17,844 nucleotides of DNA from positions 1 through 17,844 of the forward strand of contig MJGA01000127.1 of assembly GCA_001910725.1 (NCBI GenBank). Direction: 5' to 3'. This stretch comes from Phanerodontia chrysosporium. Taxonomy: Eukaryota; Basidiomycota; Agaricomycetes; Polyporales; Phanerochaetaceae. Numbering within the stretch: the first letter of the stretch is position 1; the number at the start of each line of letters is the position of its first letter. Shown piece by piece: positions 1-9,216 of the stretch. Below the pieces are notes generated by a model. It was given only the letters and a program-made list of their open reading frames with translations, did not search any database and was not told the origin of the DNA. Position numbers and translations under genes: made by a program.

Positions 1-360
1 TTGGACGCGGTACTGACGACGGCCATGAATGCCAACCCAGACAAGATGCTCTGCACAGCGGAAAAAGGCGTCGACCTCGAAGTCCAAAGTCTCCTTTGCG
101 TGGTAGTGCCGGCGGCTGTCAATGGACGTCCAGCGAAGATGCTCGGCACACCGCAGAGAGTCGCCGAGTTCGAGCGTCGTCCAGTCCATGTCCCGATGAT
201 CGTGGTAGAATCGACGGCAGGCAATGCCTGACCAGTGAAGGTGCTCGCGCGCAGCGCAGGGCTTCGGGAACGTTCAGCGTCGTCCAGTCCATGATGTTCG
301 CGGGACAGTACGAGCGACGTTGATCGAGGCTGGTCCATTGGAAGTGTTCTGCGCAGCGGA
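1..360 (-). repeat. Protein-coding tandem repeat, about 93-102 bp period
   Basis: On the minus strand at least four consecutive units share the core RCAEHLxW followed 5-6 residues later by RRxYH, then DWTTLEL and a new RC(A)EHL core. Visible cores are RCAEHFQW (about 351-328), an EHLHW core broken by a frameshift (about 250), RCAEHLRW (about 152) and RCAEHLVW (about 60). Spacing between cores is 34, 34 and 31 residues. The repeat continues off the left end of the window. I cannot assign it to a named repeat family such as TPR, ankyrin or LRR. Confidence 0.75.
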
Positions 361-1643
361 AGAACGCCGCAACGCCAAACTCGGGCCATTCGAAACTAGA
401 CGGAGATGGGTTAGACAGACGACTCGGAGTTGACAAGCTGTTCGCTGATATACTCACTACGCAGGTGTCCTTCGCGGAGGCCTGGGCATGATCATCTTGG
501 GTGAGTACTTGAGTGCCTTGAGCATAGAGGCAATGCGAGAGGAGTAGACAGCGACAATGTGCGCACGGGTGTCCTGGACGACCCTGGGAACGCCACGGAA
601 GCGCAGGCTGTGTACACGCTAATGGGAGGGATGGTCCACGGGCCAGAGCACTCGATCGTCAAGTGAGATGGTGGTGCGCGGACAGTCAGGATGTCGGTCG
701 GCATGATGTCGGGACACTTTGGATGCAGGGACTCCCTGTCATCGACGGCGTCAGCATGCGTCGTACACCATAATTCCAAGTGACTGCGTACCTGTTGGAG
801 AAGGCGAGCACCGTCGGTCATGAGCTCGACCACTTCGCACACGGCCAGTTGATCCTCCTTGGAAGGCGCCAGACGCTGAGCAGGGTGTCAACAAGACGTC
901 GTACGATGGATCAACAGCGACTGACCTTCTGAGAGCGGCGCTTTTATCCGTCGAACCAGACGAACAAAGACAACATACAACGCCGCAAGACTGGGAAGCA
1001 CGACGATACACAGAAGAACGACCGCACCAAGGAGAGGGCTGTACTCCATCCGAACATGCACTGACCACGGGGTTGACTGCGCGAGATGGTGCGACCAGCA
1101 AAGGGGTCGACGACGAGGCACTGCTCTGGGAACGACGTGATGTTCCTCTCGATCGCAAGGCACCGCGGCTGCGGACAGCCGGAGTGTGGGTGCGCGGATG
1201 CGCTTTTGGCGGGGCGATCTCGAGGGACTTCAGCGTCGGCAGCAGTTCTAGACGTGGCTGGTACTGTGATATCGGTGATACAGCCTCCAAGAGCACCAGA
1301 GGGCGCGACGTGGGGTACGGCGACACTTGCTTGCGTGTCAGCGGTTGCGCCGGTGGTGACGGTGCTAGTGGTCGTCTTGGCCGTGGGACGACCTCGAGAG
1401 ACTCGCGCACTGGTGAAGTCAGAGTTGCTCGTGGGCTTGGTGCTGGCTCCGAGGCCTTGGAACTCCGGGAGCGAAAGTTGAGCGCGCTGTCCAGCAGCTT
1501 GCGCGCCTTCTTTGCAGCCCGCTTGGATGCCTCGACGAGGGCATGTCGAGTCTCGGTGACCGTTCGTCCGGCCTCGGGATGCAAGATGAGCCAGTTCCAG
1601 ACGCGCTGAGACAGGCCGCTACGACGAGGTGTGCGCCTAGCAT
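1..1643 (-). CDS. Interrupted, 3'-partial gene: membrane-anchored protein with C-terminal 31-34-residue repeats
   Basis: I do not recognise the family. Read from right to left, three blocks look coding. The first, about 1640-1060, is Ser/Pro/Arg-rich, with Lys/Arg-rich helices near the start. The second, 1050-890, begins MEYSPLLGAVVLL and holds one strong hydrophobic segment followed by RLVRRIK, so a single membrane span. The third, about 875-1, is a soluble domain (QRLAPSKEDQLAVCEVVELM onward) running into tandem repeats at the window edge. A good intron lies at 396-457 (donor GTGAGT, branch CTAAC, acceptor CTAG), joining RRTPAY to FEWPEFG. The reading frame breaks between blocks 1 and 2 (about 1040-1090), near 619-621 and near 244-255. 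An intron or a break separates the membrane span from RLAPSKED; the donor could be GTCAGT near 927 with acceptor CAG ending at 876. The ATG at 1643 has a good CT-rich leader but is not in the frame that looks coding, so the start is unresolved. It may be a decayed gene or a poorly polished one. Confidence 0.5.
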
Positions 1644-2530
1644 GGTTCGGATTTGGTGGGAGTGGGGTGAGAAGGAGGTGAGTTGAGCGAGTGTCTGAGC
1701 TGTCTTGGGTGTCCTTGGTTTGTGCTGTCTTGTTCTGTCTGCGTGGGGCCGAGTGGATGCGACTGGTTGGAGTGGAGGAGAGTCACCCCGAGAGGGGGAG
1801 AGGGGGGGACTGGCGAGCGACTCTCGCTCTGGCTTTGCCGCTGCTCTGTTCGAGAAGACTACTGTGTTGTTAGGAGCTGTTTGTAGCTGTCTCTACGCGT
1901 CTGTTACGCGAGAGTGTAGGGCGGAGGAGTGCGAACGAGTTGCGGCTGGCTTGGGGGGTGCGACGGGGCGAGGTGGTGGTTCGAGTTCAAGTGCTGGTCG
2001 AAATCGAACATGCCCCGCTGGTTCGAGTTGGCCCCATCTCGATGGGACGTCCGCTCGTCGAAGTCGCCCGATTTGGAGCTGCTTCGAGGACACCTTCCAC
2101 ATTTGAACCTCGGGGCAAACCTGGAATGCGCTTTGGCGGCTTTGCACCAACACTCGGCTTGAACATAGACACATATCTGGCTGTCAAAAACGAAACGTTG
2201 CACTAATGTTCCGAGTTCTGGTCGAATCGACAACGATTGTGGCGGCCGCCTTCGGGACGACCTGCTGTGTCAGCAATGTTACAAGTTCTCGGTCAGCTTG
2301 GCCAGTCATCGTGATATATACGCGCTGCTCTCACCTTAGGAAACATTCTGACATAGAGTGCTGAGTTACAGTGCACTAAGGAGATAGCGCAAAAACGACC
2401 CTGGATAACATCAAGAAGTTTACATCAAGCTTCTTCTCAGGATGTCCGACGTACTTTGCCAACATGTAATCGAGAGCTAGCCACGTGTCACAGTATGCCG
2501 TGATGAGTAGCGTCTATGTTCAGTGAAACA
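1644..2530. other. Intergenic region; pyrimidine-rich upstream flank of the leftmost gene
   Basis: No convincing gene is seen. From 1644 to about 1830 the minus strand is strongly C/T-rich (ACTCACCTCCTTCTCACCCC just before the ATG at 1643, and a CCCCCTCTC stretch near 1795), which fits a fungal promoter and leader for the minus-strand gene. From about 1960 to 2160 the short motif TTCGA and close variants recur many times, in overlapping open frames that have no recognisable product. From about 2240 to 2530 the sequence is AT-richer and I see nothing specific. Confidence 0.4.
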
Positions 2531-2559
2531 GTTTAGCATAAGAGCCTCAATCTGGTCAC

Positions 2560-2880
2560 GAAACGATGGTGGGGAGCGGAAGAACGACTCGGACCTGGCG
2601 TGAGCTTGCTGATTGTTTGACCGAGAACTCTGAGGGTTCGGTAGAGTACTCTTGCGGAGAATTGTAGCCTTCCAGGTACAGGGCGAGTAAGGACGGACCA
2701 GCGGTGGCGAGCATGCATCGCTGACACGACACTGAGAAAAAGGTACGTGAGAGGAGTGTGGCGAGCCGACGGCAGTCGGACTGCCAGGCCTCCAGGTCTA
2801 GCCGCCATCTGATGGCTTTGATTTAGACGAGCGCTGGAAGTCTCCGCGAATGCGCTCCATGGCCATCCTGTGGACCTGCA
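2560..2880. repeat. Diverged direct-repeat relic, copy 1
   Basis: This stretch aligns by eye, in the same orientation, with 3590-3880. The best-conserved core is CGCCATCTGATGGCTTTGAT at 2803-2822, against CGCCATCTGATCGCCTTGAT at 3786-3805 (18 of 20 identical). Upstream of it both copies have the hairpin CCGAC-4 nt-GTCGGA at a similar distance. Further upstream the match weakens (GTGGCGA near 2703 and near 3690). On the minus strand the cores give the peptide IKAIRWRL in both copies, so the ancestor may have been coding. No intact frame remains. It could be a transposon or gene-duplicate remnant. Confidence 0.4.
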
Positions 2881-3589
2881 TGATGCATAGGTATCACCGC
2901 TCAAAGCGATGGAGGGAGGCGCTGTAAATTACATATGGCCTATAGTTGTCTCGTGAGCCGCGAGGCAGGCGCCGGTGCACCGTACTAGACACAGCACAGC
3001 CAGATTGCCAAGACCTAACCAGGGCCGCAAGGAGACCCCGACAACGATACAGGACCAGGCTGCAATATGTGGAGAGAGTGAGTAAGCAGAACACTGTAAT
3101 GTCGCTTTCATTACAAGTATGCAATGTGCAGGAGTACCATTGTACCCGTGTATGCACTCCCAAGTCAATTTATACAGATAACCAACAGATAACAGTATCC
3201 GGAGAAGACGCCACATAACAGACTTGAGCGCAATGTTGAGTACGTGATGTGTCCTTCATTGATGGTGCCCAGGCTAGGTGCATCTTCGCTTTGACGGTCC
3301 AGTGATCGATTGGCAGGATGTATAAGTGACATTTTGCTTGTGCTTCCCACTAGCTCAAAACTGACAGATGGACACTGTCTATTGGAGAGGGGAGATATTG
3401 CGAGGAACACCGGCGGCGACCAATCATTCAACTCTGTCACTTGGTAGGCAGGCGCCCTGTTGGCGTGGTTCTGAATGTCCGGGTGCATCCTACAGAGCGC
3501 GGTGATATATGACGCAGTGCCTCCCATGAAACTCTTGAGTAGTTTGAACACCGGGAATGCAAGGGCCGGTACAAAGCTTTGTTAGTCTC
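2881..3589. other. Intergenic region with one unassigned minus-strand open frame
   Basis: The minus-strand frame from about 3520 to 3230 reads like moderately normal protein (MGGTASYITALCRMHPD onward) but matches nothing I recognise and has no clear splice sites or promoter. I do not call it a gene. The rest, including the AT-richer stretch around 3060-3220, shows no gene signal. Confidence 0.3.
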
Positions 3590-3880
3590 TGCAGACCATC
3601 ACCTCGGAGACGATAAGGGCAAGGTTTGATATTGTCTGCGACGACGATATTTCTGCGAGATACGCTCAAGGCACGTTTGAGGCAATTTGTGGCGACAGGC
3701 ACCGAGCAGAGGCGGACGTAGTGAAAAGCGTTGGCCACCATCGTGGCGCCTCCGACTGATGTCGGAGGGTGCCTGCTTTGGCAATCGCCATCTGATCGCC
3801 TTGATGGCGGTAACCGCCCAGCGTTGCTGTTGGGGCATGTCTGCGTGCGATGTTCTCGACATGTTCAAGCGGTTCACCCA
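3590..3880. repeat. Diverged direct-repeat relic, copy 2
   Basis: This is the partner of the repeat at 2560-2880. On the minus strand it reads through AIKAIRWRLPKQAPSD, matching the IKAIRWRLDLEAWQSD reading of copy 1. Minus-strand frames are open here for up to about 110 codons, but none shows a recognisable domain. The alignment was done by eye and the outer limits are approximate. Confidence 0.4.
3734..3809. other. Cluster of three hairpins
   Basis: There are three perfect inverted repeats in 76 bases: GCCAC-CATC-GTGGC (3734-3747), CCTCCGAC-TGAT-GTCGGAGG (3749-3768) and CGCCATC-10 nt-GATGGCG (3786-3809). They lie inside repeat copy 2. The middle hairpin is partly conserved in copy 1 (2766-2779), where CCGAC and GTCGG also flank four bases. 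No function can be assigned. Confidence 0.45.
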
Positions 3881-4088
3881 CACGTACCCACTCACTCCTC
3901 ATTTTCTTGCTGCTGGTGATGCCCCCGCAATGCGCCCTGAAGCCATTCACCGGTGGAGCTCGTCGTATCCACAGTCCCCACCGTATATCTCGCGCCATGC
4001 CATCGCTTCGAGAGGCCCGCCCAACCTCACAGCCTTTCCGATCCCCATTTCACTCGCTACGACTGAAACAAGCGGTGAACCTACATAG

Positions 4089-6610
4089 ATGATACCTGCC
4101 CAGTGTGAGAACTGCAAGAACACGGTGCGTGTTACTCCTACGATGTTCCTTCTCCTGCGCTAATCAGTCATCCGTTCTCTGTGATCTCCTCTGTATTCCC
4201 TTGCATCCTTGCATGTGCGTCGCGGTCTTTGCAGCCCATCAACAGCCGGCATGCCTCGCCCAATCTCGCAGTCATTCTCGTGTCCTCGGCGGCTTGGCTG
4301 CCACGGCCATTCTCGTCTCTGTCTGCGTCCCATTCATCCGCCGCCAGACGCGGACCCCATCGATCCGCAGTGCAGCCGTGCAGGTATCCCACGTTTGAGA
4401 GATGTGGAGAAGGGTCGCGGCTATATGCTCGGTTCGTTGGGAGGCAGCACGCGGAGGAAGAGCTCGCTGATGTCTCACATATCACGCTGGAGGCGCGGCT
4501 TGGGCTCGAGGCGGATGCGCAGTATCTCGTACGATCCTGTTAGCGAGGGCGGCGGAGACAATGATTTGCATCGACATCACGAGAAGCAGGGCAGCATGAG
4601 CAAGGGGGAGCGCTCCTGCCCCTTCTGCCAGAGGTATCAACCTTCACATGGTCAGACCTCCGCTCAAAGAACACCAGCGCCGAGTCCTCTACGGACGACG
4701 ATGGCCTCGACACCGCGGAGACGCACAGCTTCCCCACGAATGCTGCCACACTTTCGCACCACACCAGCTACAGAACCGAGGCCTCGCAGGGCCGCACCTA
4801 GAGCCGAGAATCGGAACGGTCGGCACATCAGCAGGCGGTGCACTGCCTCCTCAATCAGCCGCTGTCAGCTTTCGGACGCAGGCACCCAGAGACCCCCAGA
4901 CGAAACGCAGCCTCACGCCGCCAGGCCTCAGCTCAAAAGCATCGTCTGCCAGCCTAGATTCGTACACCGATTACATCCATCCCGACGCCCTCTTTGCGGG
5001 CGAGCGCGACAGAGCTCCCGCCGCCGAGGCCCGTCCGCGCGTGTCTCTCCCTCAGGCCGCATCCGCGACCTACTTCGACCTCCCCGGCGTCGAAATGGAG
5101 GTTGGGGCATCATCTACTGCCCACGCACACCCGCACACAAAATCACGCTCAGGATCACAGTCCCGCCCAGGTTCCCTGCAGCTGCCATCCCCACCCGACT
5201 CGCCACCTCCGCCCGCGCACTCATCATCATCGCGCTCCCACGGACACGGACGCTCGTCATCCTATGCCCCCTCGCTGTCCGTCGCGCCCGGGACCTCGCG
5301 TCCGACGCTCGCCCCGACGCGTTCCGCGCCGATCACGACCGCGCTTCCATTCCGCCCGCCAGCATCGGGCCCGACGTCCAGCACGCCCGCGTGGTGGAGC
5401 ACGGCGTCGGCGCACCACCCGTCGACCCTCTCTCCGCCGCACTCCCCGCCGCGCCCGTCGTTCCAGAGGGCGTCACAGCCTCCGGTGCAGAGTACCGGAG
5501 CCGCAGCCGCCTCAAGAGGGCCGTCGCCACAGCCCTCGCTCACGCAAGCATTCCGCACCCCTTTGCAGCGCTCTCCATCCCAATCATCCCAAGCCCAGGA
5601 CAGAGCATCAGTCATCGCCGGCATGGAGGACGCGAGCGGGCTCGGGCGGTACCCATCGGTGACGGTATCGCCTGCGGCGATAGAGGAGAGTCCGTCCAGT
5701 AGCCGAAGCAGACACCGGTCGGCGACCGTCAGCGGGTCGGAGCGTCCCATAAGCACCACCGGTGAGCGTCCTACACGTACTCCGCAGGGCGCGCGGCCGC
5801 GCCCTGGGCCGGTCGAAGCACTCCGTCAGGCAAGCTCTTCGACGCCATCGCGATCAGCCGCCACGACACCCGGCGAGGCTATGAACGATCAAAACAAGAT
5901 GAATCCGAGCGCAAAGCGTACCTCCGCGCATCGCTCTCGCTCCCGCAGACGCCGCAGGTCGTCGACAAGAGCAGCCGGCGCCGCGAAAAGGGCCAGAGCG
6001 TCGCGCTCGGATACTTCGATGCGCCACATGCGACCAGCAGCACCGCCGGCGAGGCCGGCGCGTCCCGCGGTCCGTCGTCGGCCCTCGCAAGCGCGGCACC
6101 CGCGTCGACATCTAGGTCGCCTGCGGTCCGCGCATCCGACTACGCGCTGCCCGACACACTCGCGCCTCTGCCATCATCCTCCTCGTCGCGCCGGCACTCG
6201 GTGTCGACACACCAGCCGAACCTCGTGCGGCGGCACGACTCGCCGGCACTGCGCCCGCTGCCTGCATCGACGCTGTTCTACCCGGCGTCGCCGCCGACGA
6301 GCCCGCCGGCGCGTGGCAGCAGCAGCCTCAGCCGCGCGCCGTCGATCCGCCGCGCGGACCCGTACCTCGGCGGCGCAGCCGGAGCGGGAGCGTCGCGAGC
6401 CTCGCCGTCGTCGGCGAGCGCCCTGAGCGCGAGGCCGAGGGTCCCGAGGCGAAAGAGGAGAGGGAGAGGAAGGAGAGGGAGCGAAGAGAGAGACGCGAGC
6501 GCCGCGAGAGCACGGCGTCCCGCCGGGCCGTCCTCCCGCCTGTCCAGCGCCTCGCGCCGTTGGACTTGGGGGAGTTGAACGCGGAGCTAAGGACGATGGG
6601 CTCGAGATAA
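4089..6610 (+). CDS. Long Ser/Pro/Arg-rich, probably disordered protein (start unresolved, frame breaks)
   Basis: No catalytic domain is seen. A possible first exon is 4089-4124 (MIPAQCENCKNT, then donor GTGCGT). Around 4380-4630 two frames compete. One gives YARFVGRQHAEEELADVS and needs an intron at 4529-4594. The other gives SRRMRSISYDPVSEGG and needs a 44-nt intron at 4634-4677. Both lead into ESSTDDDGLDTAETHSFP in frame 2 (about 4680-4790). From about 4800 the coding frame is frame 1, rich in Ser, Pro, Thr and Arg. A good intron at 5762-5829 (donor GTGAGC, acceptor GTCAG, 68 nt) joins PISTT to GKLFDAIAISRHDTRRGY in frame 3. The C-terminus, with a charged Glu/Arg run EERERKERERRERRERRE and ending NAELRTMGSR, lies in frame 2. 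The two changes without an intron (about 4740-4800 and 6300-6420) each fit one missing base. Known facts end there; a regulatory or scaffold role would be a guess. Confidence 0.5.
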
Positions 6611-8082
6611 GTTATGTGTTGCGCCTTTTTTGCTCTTCATTCCTCGCTGTATTATTTCATGGGTCTTGTTGTTATCATGTTGTACTTGTACCTGCACGGA
6701 TCTCACTCTTGTATAACACAGCATTCACGCGTGCAATGCTTGCAAGTCCTTATGCTACACTGGGAGCGAGGATGGATCGTGCGCTGCCTTTACTGTTAGA
6801 TTATTGCCCGCATGACGCCCTTGCATCCTCTCACTGCCGTATTCGGGAGCTTGACTGCAGCAGCCACTGTTGGCAAAGTTCTACAGGTGAGCACTTAGAA
6901 CAACCCACGTTTGGTAGAGTGCTATGCTCAATGGTACAGTGTCAGTGACGAATACATTCGCCATTCACGCGCATTATGCGCCCGGAAGTTCCGATACCAG
7001 GTTGATCTCACTCAAGGGGTTTAAGTTACATGCAGGTGGGGCTGATGCACTGCCTTTCATGAATTCGCTGAGCCCAATGCTTATTTCGCTATCTAGGGTC
7101 TGGATGCTTGGCAGTAGGGCCATGCATCAGCCAGTTGGACGGACAGTCTATTCACATTGTGATGAGGTGTCCACGGTTAGCGCTGCTATTGAACGAACAC
7201 GTATCACTGTCGTCTAGCACAGGAGACCCCCTACGAAGCCACGGGGTCTTATGTAGCGGCATCGGGCTGCCTCACACTCCGCAGTGACCTTCTTAGTTTC
7301 GGGCACGACAAATTGTATCAGACGATATACCTCGGGCCGTCCCTCATCATGGAGGTAGCGGGTGCGTGGCTGGTGGCTCCCTTTCCCCGCGAGCGTGCTG
7401 TGTTTTAGAGGTGCACAGGGTCACTGGTCATGCTCCGCATGAATTCTGGTGACATGGAGAAAGGAAGGCGAGAAGCTCCCTGGAATTGAGAGAGATTGCT
7501 TAGCCGGGTTGCTGCGCAAGCTAAATACCGCCACGAGGACTACCCGGTAAGTAATAGTTACTCCTTACGCTCATATATTCATCTGATGCACCCTGAGCTG
7601 TAGTCGTTCTAGGCAAGGTGTGGTGCTCTGATATTCTCCGCGTGTCGTAGAGATAATATCGCCAGCAAAAAGTCCGTCAACTCTGCGACGAGCTCCGAGT
7701 ACGCTCGGGATAGTTCAATACCTAACGTCGTGGAAAGATACTCAGAAGCTTGTCCGGTAACTCCTCATAGCCCAACCGATACACTCGCACACGCTTGCAC
7801 TCTGGAGACATACACTGTCATGTGCGGCTGTATGTCTCGGTTTTTATGCCTGAGGGGTCATCACTACGATGGAAGCGCACCCTATGTGCCACCCCTCACC
7901 GTTTCGTGGTTCAACTCCAGGCAAGAAGATGCCATTACTCAGAAGAACGCCAAGTCACGTATGTCCTACGTGCTCGTGTTTGCTGTCTTGTGAAGATATA
8001 AAAGGTGGACCATCCTCGTCATTTCTCTGGCAAGTCCACTGCAGCCTCCCTTCAGCTGCTCATTCAATTGATCCAGATAACA
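6611..8082. other. Intergenic: 3' flank of the Ser-rich gene and lectin upstream region
   Basis: The first 150 or so bases are T-rich, as expected of a fungal 3' untranslated region. The rest, about 1.3 kb, has only short frames without codon character. The region upstream of the lectin is unusually long compared with the other gaps here, which leaves room for developmental control elements, but I can point only to the TATA box listed separately. Confidence 0.4.
7997..8003 (+). promoter_or_regulatory. TATA box of the lectin gene
   Basis: TATAAAA stands 80 bases before the lectin ATG at 8083. The leader between them is C/T-rich and the start context is ACAATGGC. A consensus TATA element suggests strong, regulated expression, as is usual for abundant fruiting-body lectins; that last point is inference. 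Confidence 0.7.
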
Positions 8083-8965
8083 ATGGCTACTCCTTCCATC
8101 CAAGACGGTGTCTGTGAGTAGCCCATACGTTCCCCTCGTCCGCTCGCCACCTTTTCGCATATTCTGACAACGAAACCAGACTACATCCAGAACTCTGGTT
8201 CTGGCACAGTCGTCGACCTGTTTGACGGTACGGTCGCTCTCCCTCATAGCAATGATAGCCCGCACTGACTAGCAGCTACGACACAGGCTCAAGCAATCCG
8301 GGTGGGTTACCTTCAGTTTATCCAGATTCCGTTGGCTGAGATGGTTGGTCGCAGGTGCCAAGCTGCAAGGCTACCAGAAACACGAGCTCGGCAACGTCTG
8401 GGCCCCGGCGCAGCTGTGGATCATCACCAGCGACGACGAGGGCTTGTACACCCTCCAAAACGCTAACAGCCGCACCTTTGTCGAGCTTAACAGCCGTGAG
8501 TCCCTCCCGCCGGGTCCTGAGTAAACGCCGGGGCTGACAAGGATGATCGTAACGCAGCTGAGAACGGCACTCGTATGGTCTGCAACCCGCCGAACGGTAA
8601 GAAGAGCCAGCAGTTCAAGATCACGCGCAGCTCCGGTGGCACCTATTACGTGTACGTATATTCTACCCGTATCATCTCAATACTAAGGCTTAAGGCCGTC
8701 GCACGCTCGAACAGCATCCAGAACGTCGAGACGCAGAGTGAGTATACTCGGTCACACTTCTTCAGCGATGTGATACTGACACCGTCCCACAGCCTACATG
8801 GACTTGTACAACGGGTACGTGCCCATGCCGCCGTTCTCTGCATATCGACGCATTGACCGTGTCGCATACAGCGGTGCCGCTAATAACACGCCCGTTAACG
8901 GCTGGAAGGGCTCTGGTCCCACCACGGAGAACCCCAACCAGCTCTGGCTCATCGTTCGCGCCTAA
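8083..8965 (+). CDS. Ricin-B-like beta-trefoil lectin, 8 exons, 155 aa
   Basis: This is a cytoplasmic-type fungal carbohydrate-binding protein of the ricin B (R-type) fold; no signal peptide is present. Exons are 8083-8113, 8180-8227, 8287-8301, 8355-8495, 8558-8651, 8715-8737, 8793-8814 and 8872-8965; all seven introns are GT..AG and 53-66 nt. The joined length is 468 nt, in frame without correction. Three homologous beta-trefoil subdomains are visible, starting YYIQNSGSGTVVDLF (about 11-25), LYTLQNANSRTFVEL (62-76) and YYVIQNVETQTYMDLY (108-123). Each closes with a QxW-type motif: QLW (51-53), QQF (96-98) and QLW (148-150); the middle one is degenerate. Size and layout match small single-domain mushroom lectins of this family, several of which act in defence against nematodes or insects. 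Sugar specificity cannot be read from the sequence. There is no catalytic A-chain-like domain, so it is a lectin only. Confidence 0.93.
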
Positions 8966-9216
8966 GGGTCACGTTCGATCGCCTGGGCCGCGTCGATTTC
9001 TGTGTATCATTAGTCGAGTGCTAGCATGCTCCGTCTGTACTACTCGCTAGCAGGAATGACATAGCTTGTCTGATAATAGGGTGCGGCTTTCTGAGCTTTC
9101 GCAGATCTGATGAGGAGCTGGAAATTGAACACAGATGAAGGTTTTCATTAGGATATAGTATAAACAACATGGTACAGTGGTATTCAGAGGATACATCGAG
9201 TTTTGTTCACGCTAAA

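Noticed and set aside
619..621. In-frame TAG on the minus strand as proof of a nonsense mutation in the leftmost gene
   Set aside because: It is in frame only if an intron at 736-791 is assumed. Read straight through, the upstream frame (DILTVRAPPSHLTIEC) is open and has better codon use, so a one-base frame change is the simpler reading.
1073..1609. Plus-strand open frames opposite the leftmost gene
   Set aside because: These are shadows of the minus-strand coding sequence: Gly/Arg-rich, with no domain or start context.
1893..2233. Overlapping minus- and plus-strand frames with recurring TTCGA
   Set aside because: All three frames look equally plausible, which is expected of a biased simple-sequence stretch and does not indicate a gene.
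3230..3551. Minus-strand open frame as a small gene
   Set aside because: It has no recognisable motif, splice sites or promoter, and the codon character is only moderate.
4648..6426. A single 592-codon open frame as the true Ser-rich protein
   Set aside because: After the GTGAGC donor at 5762 this frame becomes an Arg-run typical of out-of-frame GC-rich DNA, while the neighbouring frame gives normal protein after a clean 68-nt intron. Its first 50 codons are also atypical.
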